Notes: generated by a model from the sequence alone, not told the origin. DNA of 60,800 nucleotides from an uncultured Lachnospiraceae bacterium (GCA_910585965.1 CAJUHH010000019.1:1-60800); one strand, 5' to 3'. Shown: positions 26,315 to 35,785, counted from the stretch's first letter. Numbers and translations: made by a program.

Positions 26315-28168
26315 CTAACGCTTCAGGTTTGTCAATTCCTCCAGCATCGTATCAGAAACCGTAATAATACGGCTGTTCGCCTGGAAGCCCCTCTGGGTAG
26401 TAATCATTTCCGTAAACTCCTGGGAGAGATCCACGTTACTCATTTCCAGCACGCCGGCCTGCATCTTGCCGCCTCCTGCGGTAATGTCCACGCCCGTTCC
26501 GTCGAAATCGCCGGAGTTATTGGTTGCGGTATAGAGGTTATCCCCTACTTTCTCCAGACCGGAAGGATTGGCAAAAGCTGCCGTCGCGATCTGCCCGAGG
26601 CATCTGCTCATACCGTTGTCGTAAGAAGCGGTAATCACGCCTGACTGGTCAATGGCGATGGATATCATCTCGCCCGGCGCACGTCCCGAACCCAGCCCGC
26701 TGCTCGTACCCTTTGCAGAACTGATCGTACTGGAGCCGTTATTGTTTACGTTGGAGCAGGTGGAAAAATCCATGCTGATATCACTAAAACGTTGGCCGTC
26801 TGCAGCCGCCAGCCCAAGAGTAATCAGTCCCTGGCCGTTTCCGCCAATGCTGATGAACTTGCCGGTGCCGGGGTTAAACTCCAAGCTGGCAGCATTATCT
26901 ACATTCTTCTTCGTTACGGTAATACTTCCGTCCTCGTTAACTTTAATTTCTTTTACCTGCTCTGCATTTACATCCAGCCCGTATAAATTGAGCAATCCTG
27001 CATCATCAAGAGGTGCTGCTGCTCCGGGTACCGCAATCGGCGTATTGATATTTGCTGCCGGGATATTCGTTGGAGTATTCGTTCCGTTAGGAACATCCAC
27101 GCTTGTAACCGTAAACTTCGGTGTCACTCCCGCTTTCGGAGTATAATATGCCGTCTTAATCGGACTCGGCTTAAGAATTTGCAAACCGCCACTCTGATCA
27201 AATTGAATTTCCTCAAAGGTAGCTATCGTTGCATCGTCTATTCCATATACATCTTTTAACAGCTGCGTAGGAATATTCGCTTGCTGGATACTGGTAGCAA
27301 TATCGGGCGATGTTACAGCCGCTGCTAATCCTCCCCCCGAAAACTCTACTGTTCCATGTACAGTAGCCGCTCCCATGCTTGGCGTATAAGGAATCGCCGT
27401 TTCCACTTCCATCGTTGTACCAAAGGTTACTTTACTCAACACTTCATCGCTCAACGATGTCCCAGATGAATCCTTAATATCTTCCAGCGCTATATAATAA
27501 CTGCCATTACTGCTCGTTGCATGGACGCTGAACTTCGCCGTATACAAATATCCTGCATTATCGTAAAATTCAAAATTCATCATCCGCCCGCCGGTACTGT
27601 GAACATTTTTATCATTCCTGTCCACGATGCCCGTCACCCTGGCATCCGTGGTTGCTGCCGGATCATATGTCATCACTTTCTCATTCATAATCTGCAACGC
27701 AGTCACCGTATCCGGCCTTGGCGCTCCTGTCTCTTCATCTACCGGCCATCCCATAACCGTGTACCCGGTACTCGTCATCGCCAGGTTCCCGGCTCCGTCA
27801 ATGTAAAAAGAACCGTCCCTCGTAAACAAATTCTCGCTTCCGTTGCTGACAACAAAGAAATTATCCCCGGAAATCATAATATCAAACGGGTTATTCGTCG
27901 TCTGCGCGGAACCCTGCTGTGCAATCGCCGTGTTGATCGCGCCGGTCGTAACACCGAGACCGATCTGTTTTGCGTTAATACCGCCCAGCCCGGTTTCCGC
28001 ATTCGCGCCGGATGCCGACTGCGTCGTCTGGTACATTAAGTCGCGGAATGTCACCGACTGCGACTTATATCCTGTTGTATTGACGTTGGCAATGTTATTA
28101 CCAATAACGTCCATCTTTGTCTGGTGCGTCCGAAGACCTGCCACACCAGAGAACAATGATCTCATCAT
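26315..28168 (-). CDS. flgE: Flagellar hook protein FlgE
   Basis: FlgE (617 residues) builds the hook. The N-terminus MMRSLFSGVAGLRTHQTKMD, with IGNNIANVNTTGYK, and the C-terminus QEFTEMITTQRGFQANSRIITVSD are the rod/hook family terminal helices. The FlgE-type middle is longer than the roughly 400 residues of enterobacterial hook protein. It carries a Pro/Asn/Thr-rich surface insertion around residues 270-430. The double ATG has AGGAGG nine bases upstream. It follows the TIGR02530 gene. Confidence 0.96.
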   Translation of the reverse strand: MMRSLFSGVAGLRTHQTKMDVIGNNIANVNTTGYKSQSVTFRDLMYQTTQSASGANAETGLGGINAKQIGLGVTTGAINTAIAQQGSAQTTNNPFDIMISGDNFFVVSNGSENLFTRDGSFYIDGAGNLAMTSTGYTVMGWPVDEETGAPRPDTVTALQIMNEKVMTYDPAATTDARVTGIVDRNDKNVHSTGGRMMNFEFYDNAGYLYTAKFSVHATSSNGSYYIALEDIKDSSGTSLSDEVLSKVTFGTTMEVETAIPYTPSMGAATVHGTVEFSGGGLAAAVTSPDIATSIQQANIPTQLLKDVYGIDDATIATFEEIQFDQSGGLQILKPSPIKTAYYTPKAGVTPKFTVTSVDVPNGTNTPTNIPAANINTPIAVPGAAAPLDDAGLLNLYGLDVNAEQVKEIKVNEDGSITVTKKNVDNAASLEFNPGTGKFISIGGNGQGLITLGLAAADGQRFSDISMDFSTCSNVNNNGSSTISSAKGTSSGLGSGRAPGEMISIAIDQSGVITASYDNGMSRCLGQIATAAFANPSGLEKVGDNLYTATNNSGDFDGTGVDITAGGGKMQAGVLEMSNVDLSQEFTEMITTQRGFQANSRIITVSDTMLEELTNLKR

Positions 28169-28269
28169 AATTCATGACCTCCTAAATCATTACCCTGCCG
28201 CCGAAGCGGCTATGATACGCGTCTTGCCCCTTCCATCATTCCGGGGTTCCAGCCTCCTGTAAGGTCCGG

Positions 28270-28677
28270 CTACATAATGACAGCGCCATCAATATTGGTA
28301 AATATGTTTTCATCTGCTTCTGTCTGGTTCATCGCCGTCACTACCGTATGATTCGGTATATTTACGATAAACGCCAGCTGATCCACAAGAACCAGCGAGT
28401 CATTAATCCCTTTCGCGCCAGCCTTCATGGTGCCTTCCTGCAAACGTTCCATCTGATTGTCCGTAAGCTTTATATTCCGCTCCTCCAGACGGTTAGCCGC
28501 ATGCTTGGAAAATCTCACTCCGGCAGTTTTTTCCGCGCTTTCCGCAGTTTTGTTCAAAATATCCTGGAAACTGAGGCTCTCGCCCGCATCCGTGCTGATC
28601 TTCCCCTGCTTCGACTGTGCGAAATATTTTGCCTGCAGCTGCTCTATGGAAAGGAACTGATTATTCTGAATCTTCAT
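28270..28677 (-). CDS. TIGR02530-family flagellar operon protein
   Basis: The 135-residue protein matches my memory of the TIGR02530 family found between flgD and flgE in Gram-positive motility operons. Conserved blocks are FSKHAANRLEERNIKL, GINDSLVLVDQLAFIVNIPNHTVVTAMN and the final IFTNIDGAVIM. It has no membrane segment. A role in hook assembly is inferred from position only. Confidence 0.88.
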   Translation of the reverse strand: MKIQNNQFLSIEQLQAKYFAQSKQGKISTDAGESLSFQDILNKTAESAEKTAGVRFSKHAANRLEERNIKLTDNQMERLQEGTMKAGAKGINDSLVLVDQLAFIVNIPNHTVVTAMNQTEADENIFTNIDGAVIM

Positions 28678-28716
28678 AACCGCCTCCTCCTTGAGAATTC
28701 CTTCTCCATTTTTTCT

Positions 28717-29553
28717 TTATTCGCCGGCTCCCAGCTCTTTCATATATTCCGTATACTCTGTCAGTTTATCCTTATACTCTTTGGATACCAGTTTCTTTTC
28801 AAAGTCTGACATATTATTGTACATCTCATTTGCTTTGTCGATCTTTTCCTTATCCTCAAGTTTCAGGTCTTCCTTTAACGGAAACTCATCCACCGCCGTC
28901 ATGAAATCGCCGATCATATCCTTCACCAGCTCGTTCATTCTGTCGGACGCCTTATTCAGGCGATCCACAAGCGCTTTCGCCATAAAGGATTTTTCGTATT
29001 TCGACATACCATCGTAAATCTCTTTCAGCTCGTCGATATATTCCTTGTCATCCAAAGTCAGGTTCTCATAAGACGGCAGTTTTACGATCCCCGCTGCAAG
29101 GACTTCTGCCTTATCATAAGCATCCAGATATTTTGTATCCGCCACTCCGTATACGTCATCCAGAGAATAAAGATTTCCTTCGATCGAAACATAAGCTTTG
29201 TTGTTCTCATAAACCACGTAATCCACCATGCCCTGAATCGTCGTCGTTTTTCCTGTGCTGTCTGTCGTATTCACGCTGACTGTCTGGCCGACCAGGGTAG
29301 ACGCTCTGGATAATTCCAGCGTAGCGCTCATATTCTGCATCTGTTCCAGAGCGGAGAACTGCGCATACTGTGCCACGAATTCCGTATTGGAAGTCGGTTC
29401 CAAAGGATCCTGATATTTCATCTGGGCCACCAGAAGGTTCAGGAAAGCCTCTTTATCCATGGTAGAGCCGTTTTTCTTTGTCTCTTTTGCCAGAGAAGCC
29501 GCAGAATTGCTTTCTACTACTTTTCCGTCTTTGATTTGTGCTATTGCTCCCAT
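28717..29553 (-). CDS. flgD: Hook-capping protein FlgD with helical repeat tail
   Basis: FlgD (278 residues) is the scaffold that caps the growing hook. The N-terminal FlgD domain (MDKEAFLNLLVAQMKYQDPL, residues 32-51; NTEFVAQYAQFSALEQM) is followed by a TLVGQTVSV block and a short beta domain to about residue 140. The C-terminus holds two helical repeats (164-207 and 229-272) of the type xLTLDDKxxIDxxxxxYDxMSxxEKxxM, like those in Gram-positive surface proteins. This tail is not part of classical FlgD. Confidence 0.93.
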   Translation of the reverse strand: MGAIAQIKDGKVVESNSAASLAKETKKNGSTMDKEAFLNLLVAQMKYQDPLEPTSNTEFVAQYAQFSALEQMQNMSATLELSRASTLVGQTVSVNTTDSTGKTTTIQGMVDYVVYENNKAYVSIEGNLYSLDDVYGVADTKYLDAYDKAEVLAAGIVKLPSYENLTLDDKEYIDELKEIYDGMSKYEKSFMAKALVDRLNKASDRMNELVKDMIGDFMTAVDEFPLKEDLKLEDKEKIDKANEMYNNMSDFEKKLVSKEYKDKLTEYTEYMKELGAGE

Positions 29554-29599
29554 ATCTTACTCCTTTCCATATGGATATCCCATATCATTTTTGTATTTG

Positions 29600-31009
29600 C
29601 TATGCGGTAAAACTTACGGTGCTTCCTTCCATGCCCATCATAGCCGGTTCCTCTTCTTCTGCAGCCATTTCCTCTTCCATGGCCGGTCCGTTCAGATTCA
29701 CTCTCCGATTTCCCTTTTTCTTCCCATCCTGTGTCTGCTGCTGTCCGTTTCCGTCGCCGTTTAAATTCCTTTCAAAGGAATGGCTGGCCACCGTGACTTC
29801 CACCGCTTCCACCTTCAGCCCCTGTTCTTCAAAGCTGTTCTTCAGCTGGACGATCTGGCTCTCGATTGCCGCCTTTACCGTCTCGTTCTGGGTTAAAAAC
29901 TGTGCCGTAATGACGCCCGCCTTCGAGGTAATGTTAATATTTACCGTTCCCAGGCTGGCCGGATTCAACTGTAATTCCATCTGGGTCATATCCGCTTTTA
30001 CCTGAACTCTCATATAATCCATGATCTGGTTCATGATGTTCTGGGTATCTGCCGTATTCTGCGCCATAGCATTCTCGAATACTGCTTCGCTCTTCACTAC
30101 GCCGCCTCGGTTTAAAAGGCTTTCCAAAAGCATATTTCCGTGGGTCATTTCCTGTGCATTTTCCTTCTGGGAAGAACCTTCCTTCTTAGAGCTGTCCCCT
30201 TTGCCGGAGTCTGCGGTTGTTTCCTCCTGCACTGCTTCCGGCTTAAGCCCGGTCACTTCCGTGCTTTCCGTCTGGCTGCTCCCGTCAACTTCCACGCTGA
30301 CTTTTACCGTTTCTCCATTCCGTTCTACCGTAACGGTATAATCTTCCTGGCCTTCCGGCATCTGAGGTTTTTTTCCGCTGTCTGCCGCGGCCACAGGATC
30401 TTTCTCCATCTCCTGCGTCTTTGCCTGTTCCAGTACAGCCGCCAGTTCCTCGGGCGAAAGTTCCATTTTCTCCCCGATCTGGTCAACCGCCTCTGAAACC
30501 ATCGTCAGTAAATTCTGCAACGAATGGTAAAGGCCTTCGTCCGTCATCAGCGCCAGCATATCTTCGCCTTTCACCGCCAGCACAAGCTGTGTCATATTGT
30601 CCGCATTCAGCAGATCGACCATCGTAAGTCCCAGCGTTTCCATCGCTGCCAATACTTCCTCTTCCGATACGCCAAGCTCCTCTGCTACTTCTTTGACCAG
30701 CTCTTCTCCCGCCTTCTGTGCCTCTTCCGTCACTTTTCCATCCTGCACGGCTTCCTGTTTCCCGGCCTGTTTCTGATCTGTCTTCTGTACATTGCCGTTA
30801 TCCAAGCCTTTTTTGTCCGTATTCTGCACTTGGACCTTGGAACTTCCCTGCACTTGTTTCTCGCTTTGAAGCACCATATTCTGCTGCCCGGATGCCTTGC
30901 CGAATGCTTCTGAAAAATTGCCGGACAAATTATCCTGAAGATTCCCTTTGCTCTTCGCCGACACAAAATCCATCAAAGGATCCATCCCTTTTACTGGTGA
31001 ACTCGTCAT
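29600..31009 (-). CDS. fliK: Hook-length control protein FliK
   Basis: FliK (469 residues) measures hook length and triggers FlhB switching. Starts at the ATG at 31009 with AAGGAGG 7 bases upstream; the open frame runs 17 codons further but lacks a ribosome site. A long Gln/Glu-rich unstructured N-terminal ruler precedes the conserved C-terminal domain (MELQLNPASLGTVNINITSKAG, LKNSFEEQGLKVEAVEV, residues about 370-440). Confidence 0.92.
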   Translation of the reverse strand: MTSSPVKGMDPLMDFVSAKSKGNLQDNLSGNFSEAFGKASGQQNMVLQSEKQVQGSSKVQVQNTDKKGLDNGNVQKTDQKQAGKQEAVQDGKVTEEAQKAGEELVKEVAEELGVSEEEVLAAMETLGLTMVDLLNADNMTQLVLAVKGEDMLALMTDEGLYHSLQNLLTMVSEAVDQIGEKMELSPEELAAVLEQAKTQEMEKDPVAAADSGKKPQMPEGQEDYTVTVERNGETVKVSVEVDGSSQTESTEVTGLKPEAVQEETTADSGKGDSSKKEGSSQKENAQEMTHGNMLLESLLNRGGVVKSEAVFENAMAQNTADTQNIMNQIMDYMRVQVKADMTQMELQLNPASLGTVNINITSKAGVITAQFLTQNETVKAAIESQIVQLKNSFEEQGLKVEAVEVTVASHSFERNLNGDGNGQQQTQDGKKKGNRRVNLNGPAMEEEMAAEEEEPAMMGMEGSTVSFTA

Positions 31010-31073
31010 CCTGTTCCCTCCTTTCTTCTCATAATATTTATATAAATGCGGAAACCGCACTTATACACGCTGC

Positions 31074-31164
31074 CTTCGGTGTGAAGGGCGGTTCGCAACG
31101 CGAACCCTAGAAGTTCTTGGCGAAGCGGCCACTGCCGCAAGCCTTAGAACTTCTCTTCACACTA
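31074..31164 (-). repeat. Composite palindromic repeat after the MotE-like gene
   Basis: The 152-base gap before fliK is mostly one palindrome. GTGTGAAG (31079-31086) pairs with CTTCACAC (31155-31162), and AGAAGTTCT (31109-31117) pairs with AGAACTTCT (31146-31154). An inner hairpin GGTTCGC/GCGAACC lies at 31090-31106. The right end overlaps the stop codon of the upstream gene. The 16-base string AACTTCTCTTCACACT (31148-31163) recurs exactly at 57689-57704, also beside a stop codon. Confidence 0.7.
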
Positions 31165-32049
31165 ATATTCAGGATCCATAATCTTCGTCAGCCTTGCCGC
31201 CACTTTCGCGTCCATAGCTTCCAAGATCTTTCCTCTGTCCTCCGCGCTCATTACGGAAAGAATCCTTGCCGCCAGCGCCAGGTTATCCGTCATTTCTTCA
31301 ATAATTCCCGCCGCCGCTTTCGGCTTCATTTCTGAATATGCCTGGGCATACTCTTTTACTTCATTGCTTTCCTCTACTTGCTGCACTACCTGTTTATATA
31401 AATATTCCGCAGTCGCCGGGTCGATACTCTCGTAATATTTTTTATAAGCCTCTTCTCCCGGCCCGTTTTCCGCATAAATGACCTCTTCGTAGAATTCTGT
31501 CTTAATTCTTTGGAATTCGACCTGGTTATCTTCGAAAGTTTTTAATCTCGCCACCTCGGCTCTCAGGCTCTCCAGTTCTTCCGAACTCTCGGCTCCTGAT
31601 GACTGCGCCCTTTGCAGCTCCAGCTCGAGCTCCGTAATATAATCCACTGCCTCTTTCAGATTCGTATAACCTCCATAAGAATCGTCTTCCGCTTCCTCTA
31701 TGGTCATCTCCTCTTCCGTCGCTGTCGGAAGGATCTTGCTGATCACCGGCACATCCTTTAAGACGGGTGTCAATACGCCGGAGCCAAATCCTCCTACATC
31801 CAGTTTGATCAGCAGACACAAAATAGCGATCCAGACAACCACGATCAATGCAGTCACCAGAAAAACGGGAACGCCTCCGCCGATTTCATCTTCTCCCAGT
31901 TCTTCTTCCTGCATGGCAATCTCTTTTGCCCTGCGCTTCGCCTCTTTCTTCTGTTCTTTCTTTTCTGCTTTCAGCCTCTTTTTCTCTTCGGCCAGCCTTT
32001 GCTTTTCGGACTTCGCATCTATATCCGTAATTACTTCCGTTCCTGCCAT
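31162..32049 (-). CDS. MotE-like protein with MgtE N-terminal-type domain
   Basis: The 295-residue protein has a charged Lys/Glu/Ala coiled N-terminus, one membrane helix (about 70-92) and a periplasmic coiled coil. The C-terminal domain resembles the MgtE intracellular N-domain (EMKPKAAAGIIEEMTDNLALAARILSVMSAEDRGKILEAMD). This layout matches MotE/YlxF-type proteins after fliJ. In other bacteria MotE acts as a stator chaperone or structural aid. The ATG at 32049 is preferred by its ribosome site; a GTG three codons upstream overlaps the fliJ stop. Confidence 0.82.
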   Translation of the reverse strand: MAGTEVITDIDAKSEKQRLAEEKKRLKAEKKEQKKEAKRRAKEIAMQEEELGEDEIGGGVPVFLVTALIVVVWIAILCLLIKLDVGGFGSGVLTPVLKDVPVISKILPTATEEEMTIEEAEDDSYGGYTNLKEAVDYITELELELQRAQSSGAESSEELESLRAEVARLKTFEDNQVEFQRIKTEFYEEVIYAENGPGEEAYKKYYESIDPATAEYLYKQVVQQVEESNEVKEYAQAYSEMKPKAAAGIIEEMTDNLALAARILSVMSAEDRGKILEAMDAKVAARLTKIMDPEY

Positions 32050-32054
32050 TTCCT

Positions 32055-32501
32055 TCACCTTCTTTTCTGTCCATAGGTATAGCTGACTAACTCATCCACT
32101 TCTTTGCTTTCTCTCGCATTCTCTTCCCTGATGAACACTTCAAAAGCATTCTCCCTCAGCTTTTCCTGAATCTTCCTCTCCTGCACCGCTTCCTGAAGCT
32201 TCTGCCGTTCCTCTTCCAGCTTCGCTTCTGCTTTCGATACTTGAATCTGTTGAAATGCAATATAATCATCCATCTGTATCAATGCATTTCTATTATCGAG
32301 GATATCCTGGACATTCAGGTCATCTTCCCTCAGCCGCCTGCCTTCTTCTTCATAGCCTGCTTTCCGGCGAAAAAGGAGATGCAGCTTATCCTCTTCTTCG
32401 TCCAAACGCTTTCTGGCGGCGGCAAACTCCATTTTTTGCTGCTCCTCCAGTTTTAACTTCAGATTCAATATGTTCTGCATTCTATATACAAACTTTGCCA
32501 T
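32055..32501 (-). CDS. fliJ: Flagellar export chaperone/stalk protein FliJ
   Basis: FliJ (148 residues) is the coiled-coil stalk that links the FliI ATPase to FlhA. It starts MAKFVYRMQNILNLKLKLEEQ and is a continuous helical coiled coil with YIAFQQIQVSKAEAKLEEERQ. It lies 8 bases after fliI. Sequence conservation of the family is low, but the N-terminus and position are typical. Confidence 0.92.
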   Translation of the reverse strand: MAKFVYRMQNILNLKLKLEEQQKMEFAAARKRLDEEEDKLHLLFRRKAGYEEEGRRLREDDLNVQDILDNRNALIQMDDYIAFQQIQVSKAEAKLEEERQKLQEAVQERKIQEKLRENAFEVFIREENARESKEVDELVSYTYGQKRR

Positions 32502-32509
32502 GAATCCCT

Positions 32510-33829
32510 CTAATCGTTAAAAAGCTCTTCCATCATGTTCACTGCCTCTTCGAAGCTGAACTTATCTTCCACCGCCTGCATCAAAAATGCATTGACGGCA
32601 TCTATTTTTTCAATCGCATAATCAATATTCGGATTACTTCCATTTTTATAAGCACCGATATTGATCAGATCTTCTGCCTCGTTATAAGTAGCCAGTACAT
32701 TCTTCAATTTCCCGGCCGCCTGCTTATGCTCCCTGTCCGCTATTTGGCTCATGCACCGGGAAATGCTCTGCAAAATATCGATTGCCGGATAATGGTTCCT
32801 GTGGGCCAGTTTCCTGCTCAGCATCACATGGCCGTCCAGTATGCTCCTTGCCGTATCCGTGATCGGCTCGTTAAAGTCATCCCCGTCTACCAACACAGTA
32901 TAAAGCCCAGTGATAGAGCCTGTCTTAGAACGCCCCGCCCTCTCCAGAAGCTTTGGCATCTCCGAATATACGCTGGGCGGATATCCCCTGGATACCGGCG
33001 GTTCCCCGCTGGCAAGACCGATTTCCCTCTGTGCCATGGAAAAACGGGTCAGGGAATCCATCATCAGTAGAACGTCTTTGCCCTGATCCCTAAAATATTC
33101 CGCGATCGCCGTCGCCGTCTTTGCCGCTTTATTTCTTTCCAAAGCCGGTTTATCGGAAGTAGCGACTACCACTACCGAACGCTTCATTCCCTCCGGCCCT
33201 AAATCTCTTTCTATAAACTCACGGACTTCCCTGCCGCGTTCGCCAATCAAAGCGATCACATTGATATCCGCTTTCGTATTTCTGGCAAACATACCGAGCA
33301 ATGTGGACTTGCCCACGCCCGAACCGGCAAAAATACCGATTCTCTGCCCTTTTCCTATCGTAATCAGTCCGTCCACCGCTTTTACTCCAAGCGGAAGCAC
33401 GTCTTCGATAATATCCCTGCTCATAGGATCCGGCGGCGGCGCTTCCACGGAATAAATCTTTCCATTCACCGGAACCGCGTCCCCCGTAGGCCTGCCCAGT
33501 CCATCCAAAGTCTGTCCCAGCAAATCCTCACTTACCTGAATCGATAACGGAAGCCCCGTGTTCTCCACCATGCTTCCAAAACCAATGCCCTCTACCGCTT
33601 CATAAGGCATCAGCAGCGTCTTTTTATCCTTAAAGCCCACGACCTCCGCCATAACCGGCTTCATTTCTTCTTTGGAATCGGGATATATCAGGCAAATATC
33701 TCCCAGCTTCGCCTCAGGACCCAAAGATTCTATGGTCAAACCTACGATATTGACCACTTTTCCTTTCATCTTATAAAAAGTTCCTTCGGCCACCCTTTCA
33801 TATTTTACAAAATTAACCGATGCTCTCAA
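32510..33829 (-). CDS. fliI: Flagellar export ATPase FliI
   Basis: FliI (439 residues) powers unloading of export substrates. Walker A is FAGSGVGKSTLLGMF, Walker B is DVLLMMDSLTRFSMAQREIGLASGEPP and the C-terminal ring interface is RSILDGHVMLSRKLAHRNHYPAID. The start is TTG at 33829, 7 bases after AGGGTGG, directly following the fliH stop. Close similarity to F-type ATP synthase beta is expected, but the flanking genes and REIGLASGEPP identify FliI. Confidence 0.97.
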   Translation of the reverse strand: MRASVNFVKYERVAEGTFYKMKGKVVNIVGLTIESLGPEAKLGDICLIYPDSKEEMKPVMAEVVGFKDKKTLLMPYEAVEGIGFGSMVENTGLPLSIQVSEDLLGQTLDGLGRPTGDAVPVNGKIYSVEAPPPDPMSRDIIEDVLPLGVKAVDGLITIGKGQRIGIFAGSGVGKSTLLGMFARNTKADINVIALIGERGREVREFIERDLGPEGMKRSVVVVATSDKPALERNKAAKTATAIAEYFRDQGKDVLLMMDSLTRFSMAQREIGLASGEPPVSRGYPPSVYSEMPKLLERAGRSKTGSITGLYTVLVDGDDFNEPITDTARSILDGHVMLSRKLAHRNHYPAIDILQSISRCMSQIADREHKQAAGKLKNVLATYNEAEDLINIGAYKNGSNPNIDYAIEKIDAVNAFLMQAVEDKFSFEEAVNMMEELFND

Positions 33830-33831
33830 TG

Positions 33832-34773
33832 TCAGTCCACCCTATATGATAATAGCCTTAGCTTCTGTGTCAGTTCTTCCAGCTGCGTGCCAAGCCCGCA
33901 GTCAAAAATCCCCCCGTCTGTTTCAATAATGCAGTCATTCGGACCCAAGGTCATATCTTCTACCAGCTCCACCGAAGCATTTGCAGATACGGAAGAAAGC
34001 AATGTTTCATTCTTTTTCATATTCACATAAGGATAATCCTCCTTGGAAACATGAATCAGATAATTGCTGTTTCCTTCAATCTTATGCATGGTAGATGCAA
34101 TCAGATGCATGATAATGTCATGCTCTTTCTGCAAATCAATCTGAAAAACCTTCTCGTAAATATCTGTCAGCGTTTCTACAAATTTGGGTTCCAGACCGCG
34201 TACCAGCTCCTGGTATTCCTCTTCCAGCTGTTTCCGTTCCTCCGCAAGCTGCTGTTTCTGCCGCTCTACCTGTTCTATCGCTTCGTGGTAGCCTTCGTCA
34301 TAGCCTTGCGTCCTGGCTTCTTCATATGTACTCCGGCGCAGATTATCGATCTCTGCCTGTGCCTCTACGAGCGCGCCCGACTTAATGCTGTCTGCCTCCC
34401 TGCGCGCAGAAGCTAATATTTCCTGTGCCTGTGCAGAAATCAGGGACAAAGCCTCCCCTGTATCCTGGAAGGGTTCAAAAGACTCTCCCTGTTCCTGGGA
34501 CGGCAGCATCCTATTTTCTTCCTCCGGCACATTTTCTAACTCCCCAAGCAATGCATCCACTTCATCCGGATCAAGGCCGCTGGAAAAGCCATCCAAAGGA
34601 TCCGCTCCCCCTCCTCCATCGTACCTTACTTCCTTCATCATCTGTGTTTCCAAAGACTCTATCTTTTTCGCTATCTTTTCATTATTGTCAATAAGAAGCG
34701 TATCGTCGGTCTGAAGATTGACTTGATTGAATTTATATATATTGTTATAACTGTTCGCATGATTATATAACAA
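33832..34773 (-). CDS. fliH: Flagellar export regulator FliH
   Basis: FliH binds FliI and docks it to the C-ring. The 313-residue protein has an acidic N-terminal half, a long central coiled coil (about 130-205, EEARTQGYDEGYHEAIEQVERQ) and a C-terminal stalk domain like vacuolar/ATP synthase subunit E (EDYPYVNMKK, LGPNDCIIETDGGIFDCGLGTQLEEL). The start is uncertain. TTG at 34773 has GGAGG 8 bases upstream; GTG at 34782 lies on that site and would add three residues. It overlaps the fliG end. Confidence 0.92.
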   Translation of the reverse strand: MLYNHANSYNNIYKFNQVNLQTDDTLLIDNNEKIAKKIESLETQMMKEVRYDGGGGADPLDGFSSGLDPDEVDALLGELENVPEEENRMLPSQEQGESFEPFQDTGEALSLISAQAQEILASARREADSIKSGALVEAQAEIDNLRRSTYEEARTQGYDEGYHEAIEQVERQKQQLAEERKQLEEEYQELVRGLEPKFVETLTDIYEKVFQIDLQKEHDIIMHLIASTMHKIEGNSNYLIHVSKEDYPYVNMKKNETLLSSVSANASVELVEDMTLGPNDCIIETDGGIFDCGLGTQLEELTQKLRLLSYRVD

Positions 34774-35779
34774 TCTCGTCACCTCCGCCTCTGGAAATAA
34801 CGATTTCAGCAGAATCTTCCAGTTTCCTGATGATATTAACGATCTTCTGCTGCGCTTCTTCCACGTCCTTCATACGTACCGGACCCATAAATTCCATATC
34901 TTCCTTGATCATGACAGCCAAACGTTTGGACATATTATTGAAAATTGCATTCTGCACCTGCTCATTCGAACCCTTAAGAGCAATCGCCAGGTCATTATTA
35001 TCCACATCCCTGAGCACCCTCTGGATCGCTCTGTCGTCAAGCAGCAGGATATCTTCGAAGACGAACATCTTTTTCCTGATTTCGTCTGCCAATTCCGGCT
35101 CTTCGATTTCCAGGGTTTCCATAATATGTTTCTCTGTACCCCTGTCTACCGTATTCAAAATCTCTACCACGGCATCTACACCGCCAATAATGGTGTAATC
35201 CTGGTTTACTAAAGTTGACAGCTTCGATTCCAATACTTTCTCCACCTCTTTGATAACATCCGGGCTCGTTCGATCCATTACCGCAATACGTTTTGCCACA
35301 TCTGCCTGACGTTCCGGCGGAAGGGCAGAAAGGATCATCGACGACTGAGCCGGCGATAAATAAGACATAATCAATGCAATCGTCTGCGGATGTTCATCCT
35401 GAATAAAGTTCAAAAGCTGGGATGCATCCGTTTTCCTTACAAATTCGAAAGGTTTTACCTGGAGCGATGCCGTCAGTTTGCTGATCACGTCCATCGCCTT
35501 GTCGGAACCAAGGGCTTTTTCCAGCAGTTCCTTCGCATAACCGATACCGCCTTCTGCAATATACTGCTGCGCCAGGCATACCTGGTAAAATTCTTCTATA
35601 ATTTCTTCTTTTAACTGCGGCGTAACGCTTCTTGTATTCGCGATCTCCAACGTCAGTTCTTCTATTTCATCCTCTTTCAAATGCTTAAAAATCAAAGCCG
35701 ATCTTTCCGGCCCCAGCGCAATTAAAAGGATTGCCGCCTTCTGCAGGCCTGTAATCTTCTCATCTGTGGCTCTGGCCAT
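34763..35779 (-). CDS. fliG: Flagellar motor switch protein FliG
   Basis: FliG (338 residues) connects MS-ring, C-ring and stator and generates torque. The N-terminal domain is GLQKAAILLIALGPERSALIFKHL. The middle domain has the EHPQT motif (FIQDEHPQTIALIMSYL). The C-terminal domain includes FVFEDILLLDDRAIQRVLRDVD, which carries the charged torque helix, and ALKGSNEQVQNAIFNNMSKR. It is 6 bases after fliF. Confidence 0.98.
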   Translation of the reverse strand: MARATDEKITGLQKAAILLIALGPERSALIFKHLKEDEIEELTLEIANTRSVTPQLKEEIIEEFYQVCLAQQYIAEGGIGYAKELLEKALGSDKAMDVISKLTASLQVKPFEFVRKTDASQLLNFIQDEHPQTIALIMSYLSPAQSSMILSALPPERQADVAKRIAVMDRTSPDVIKEVEKVLESKLSTLVNQDYTIIGGVDAVVEILNTVDRGTEKHIMETLEIEEPELADEIRKKMFVFEDILLLDDRAIQRVLRDVDNNDLAIALKGSNEQVQNAIFNNMSKRLAVMIKEDMEFMGPVRMKDVEEAQQKIVNIIRKLEDSAEIVISRGGGDEIVI

Positions 35780-35785
35780 TATCTT

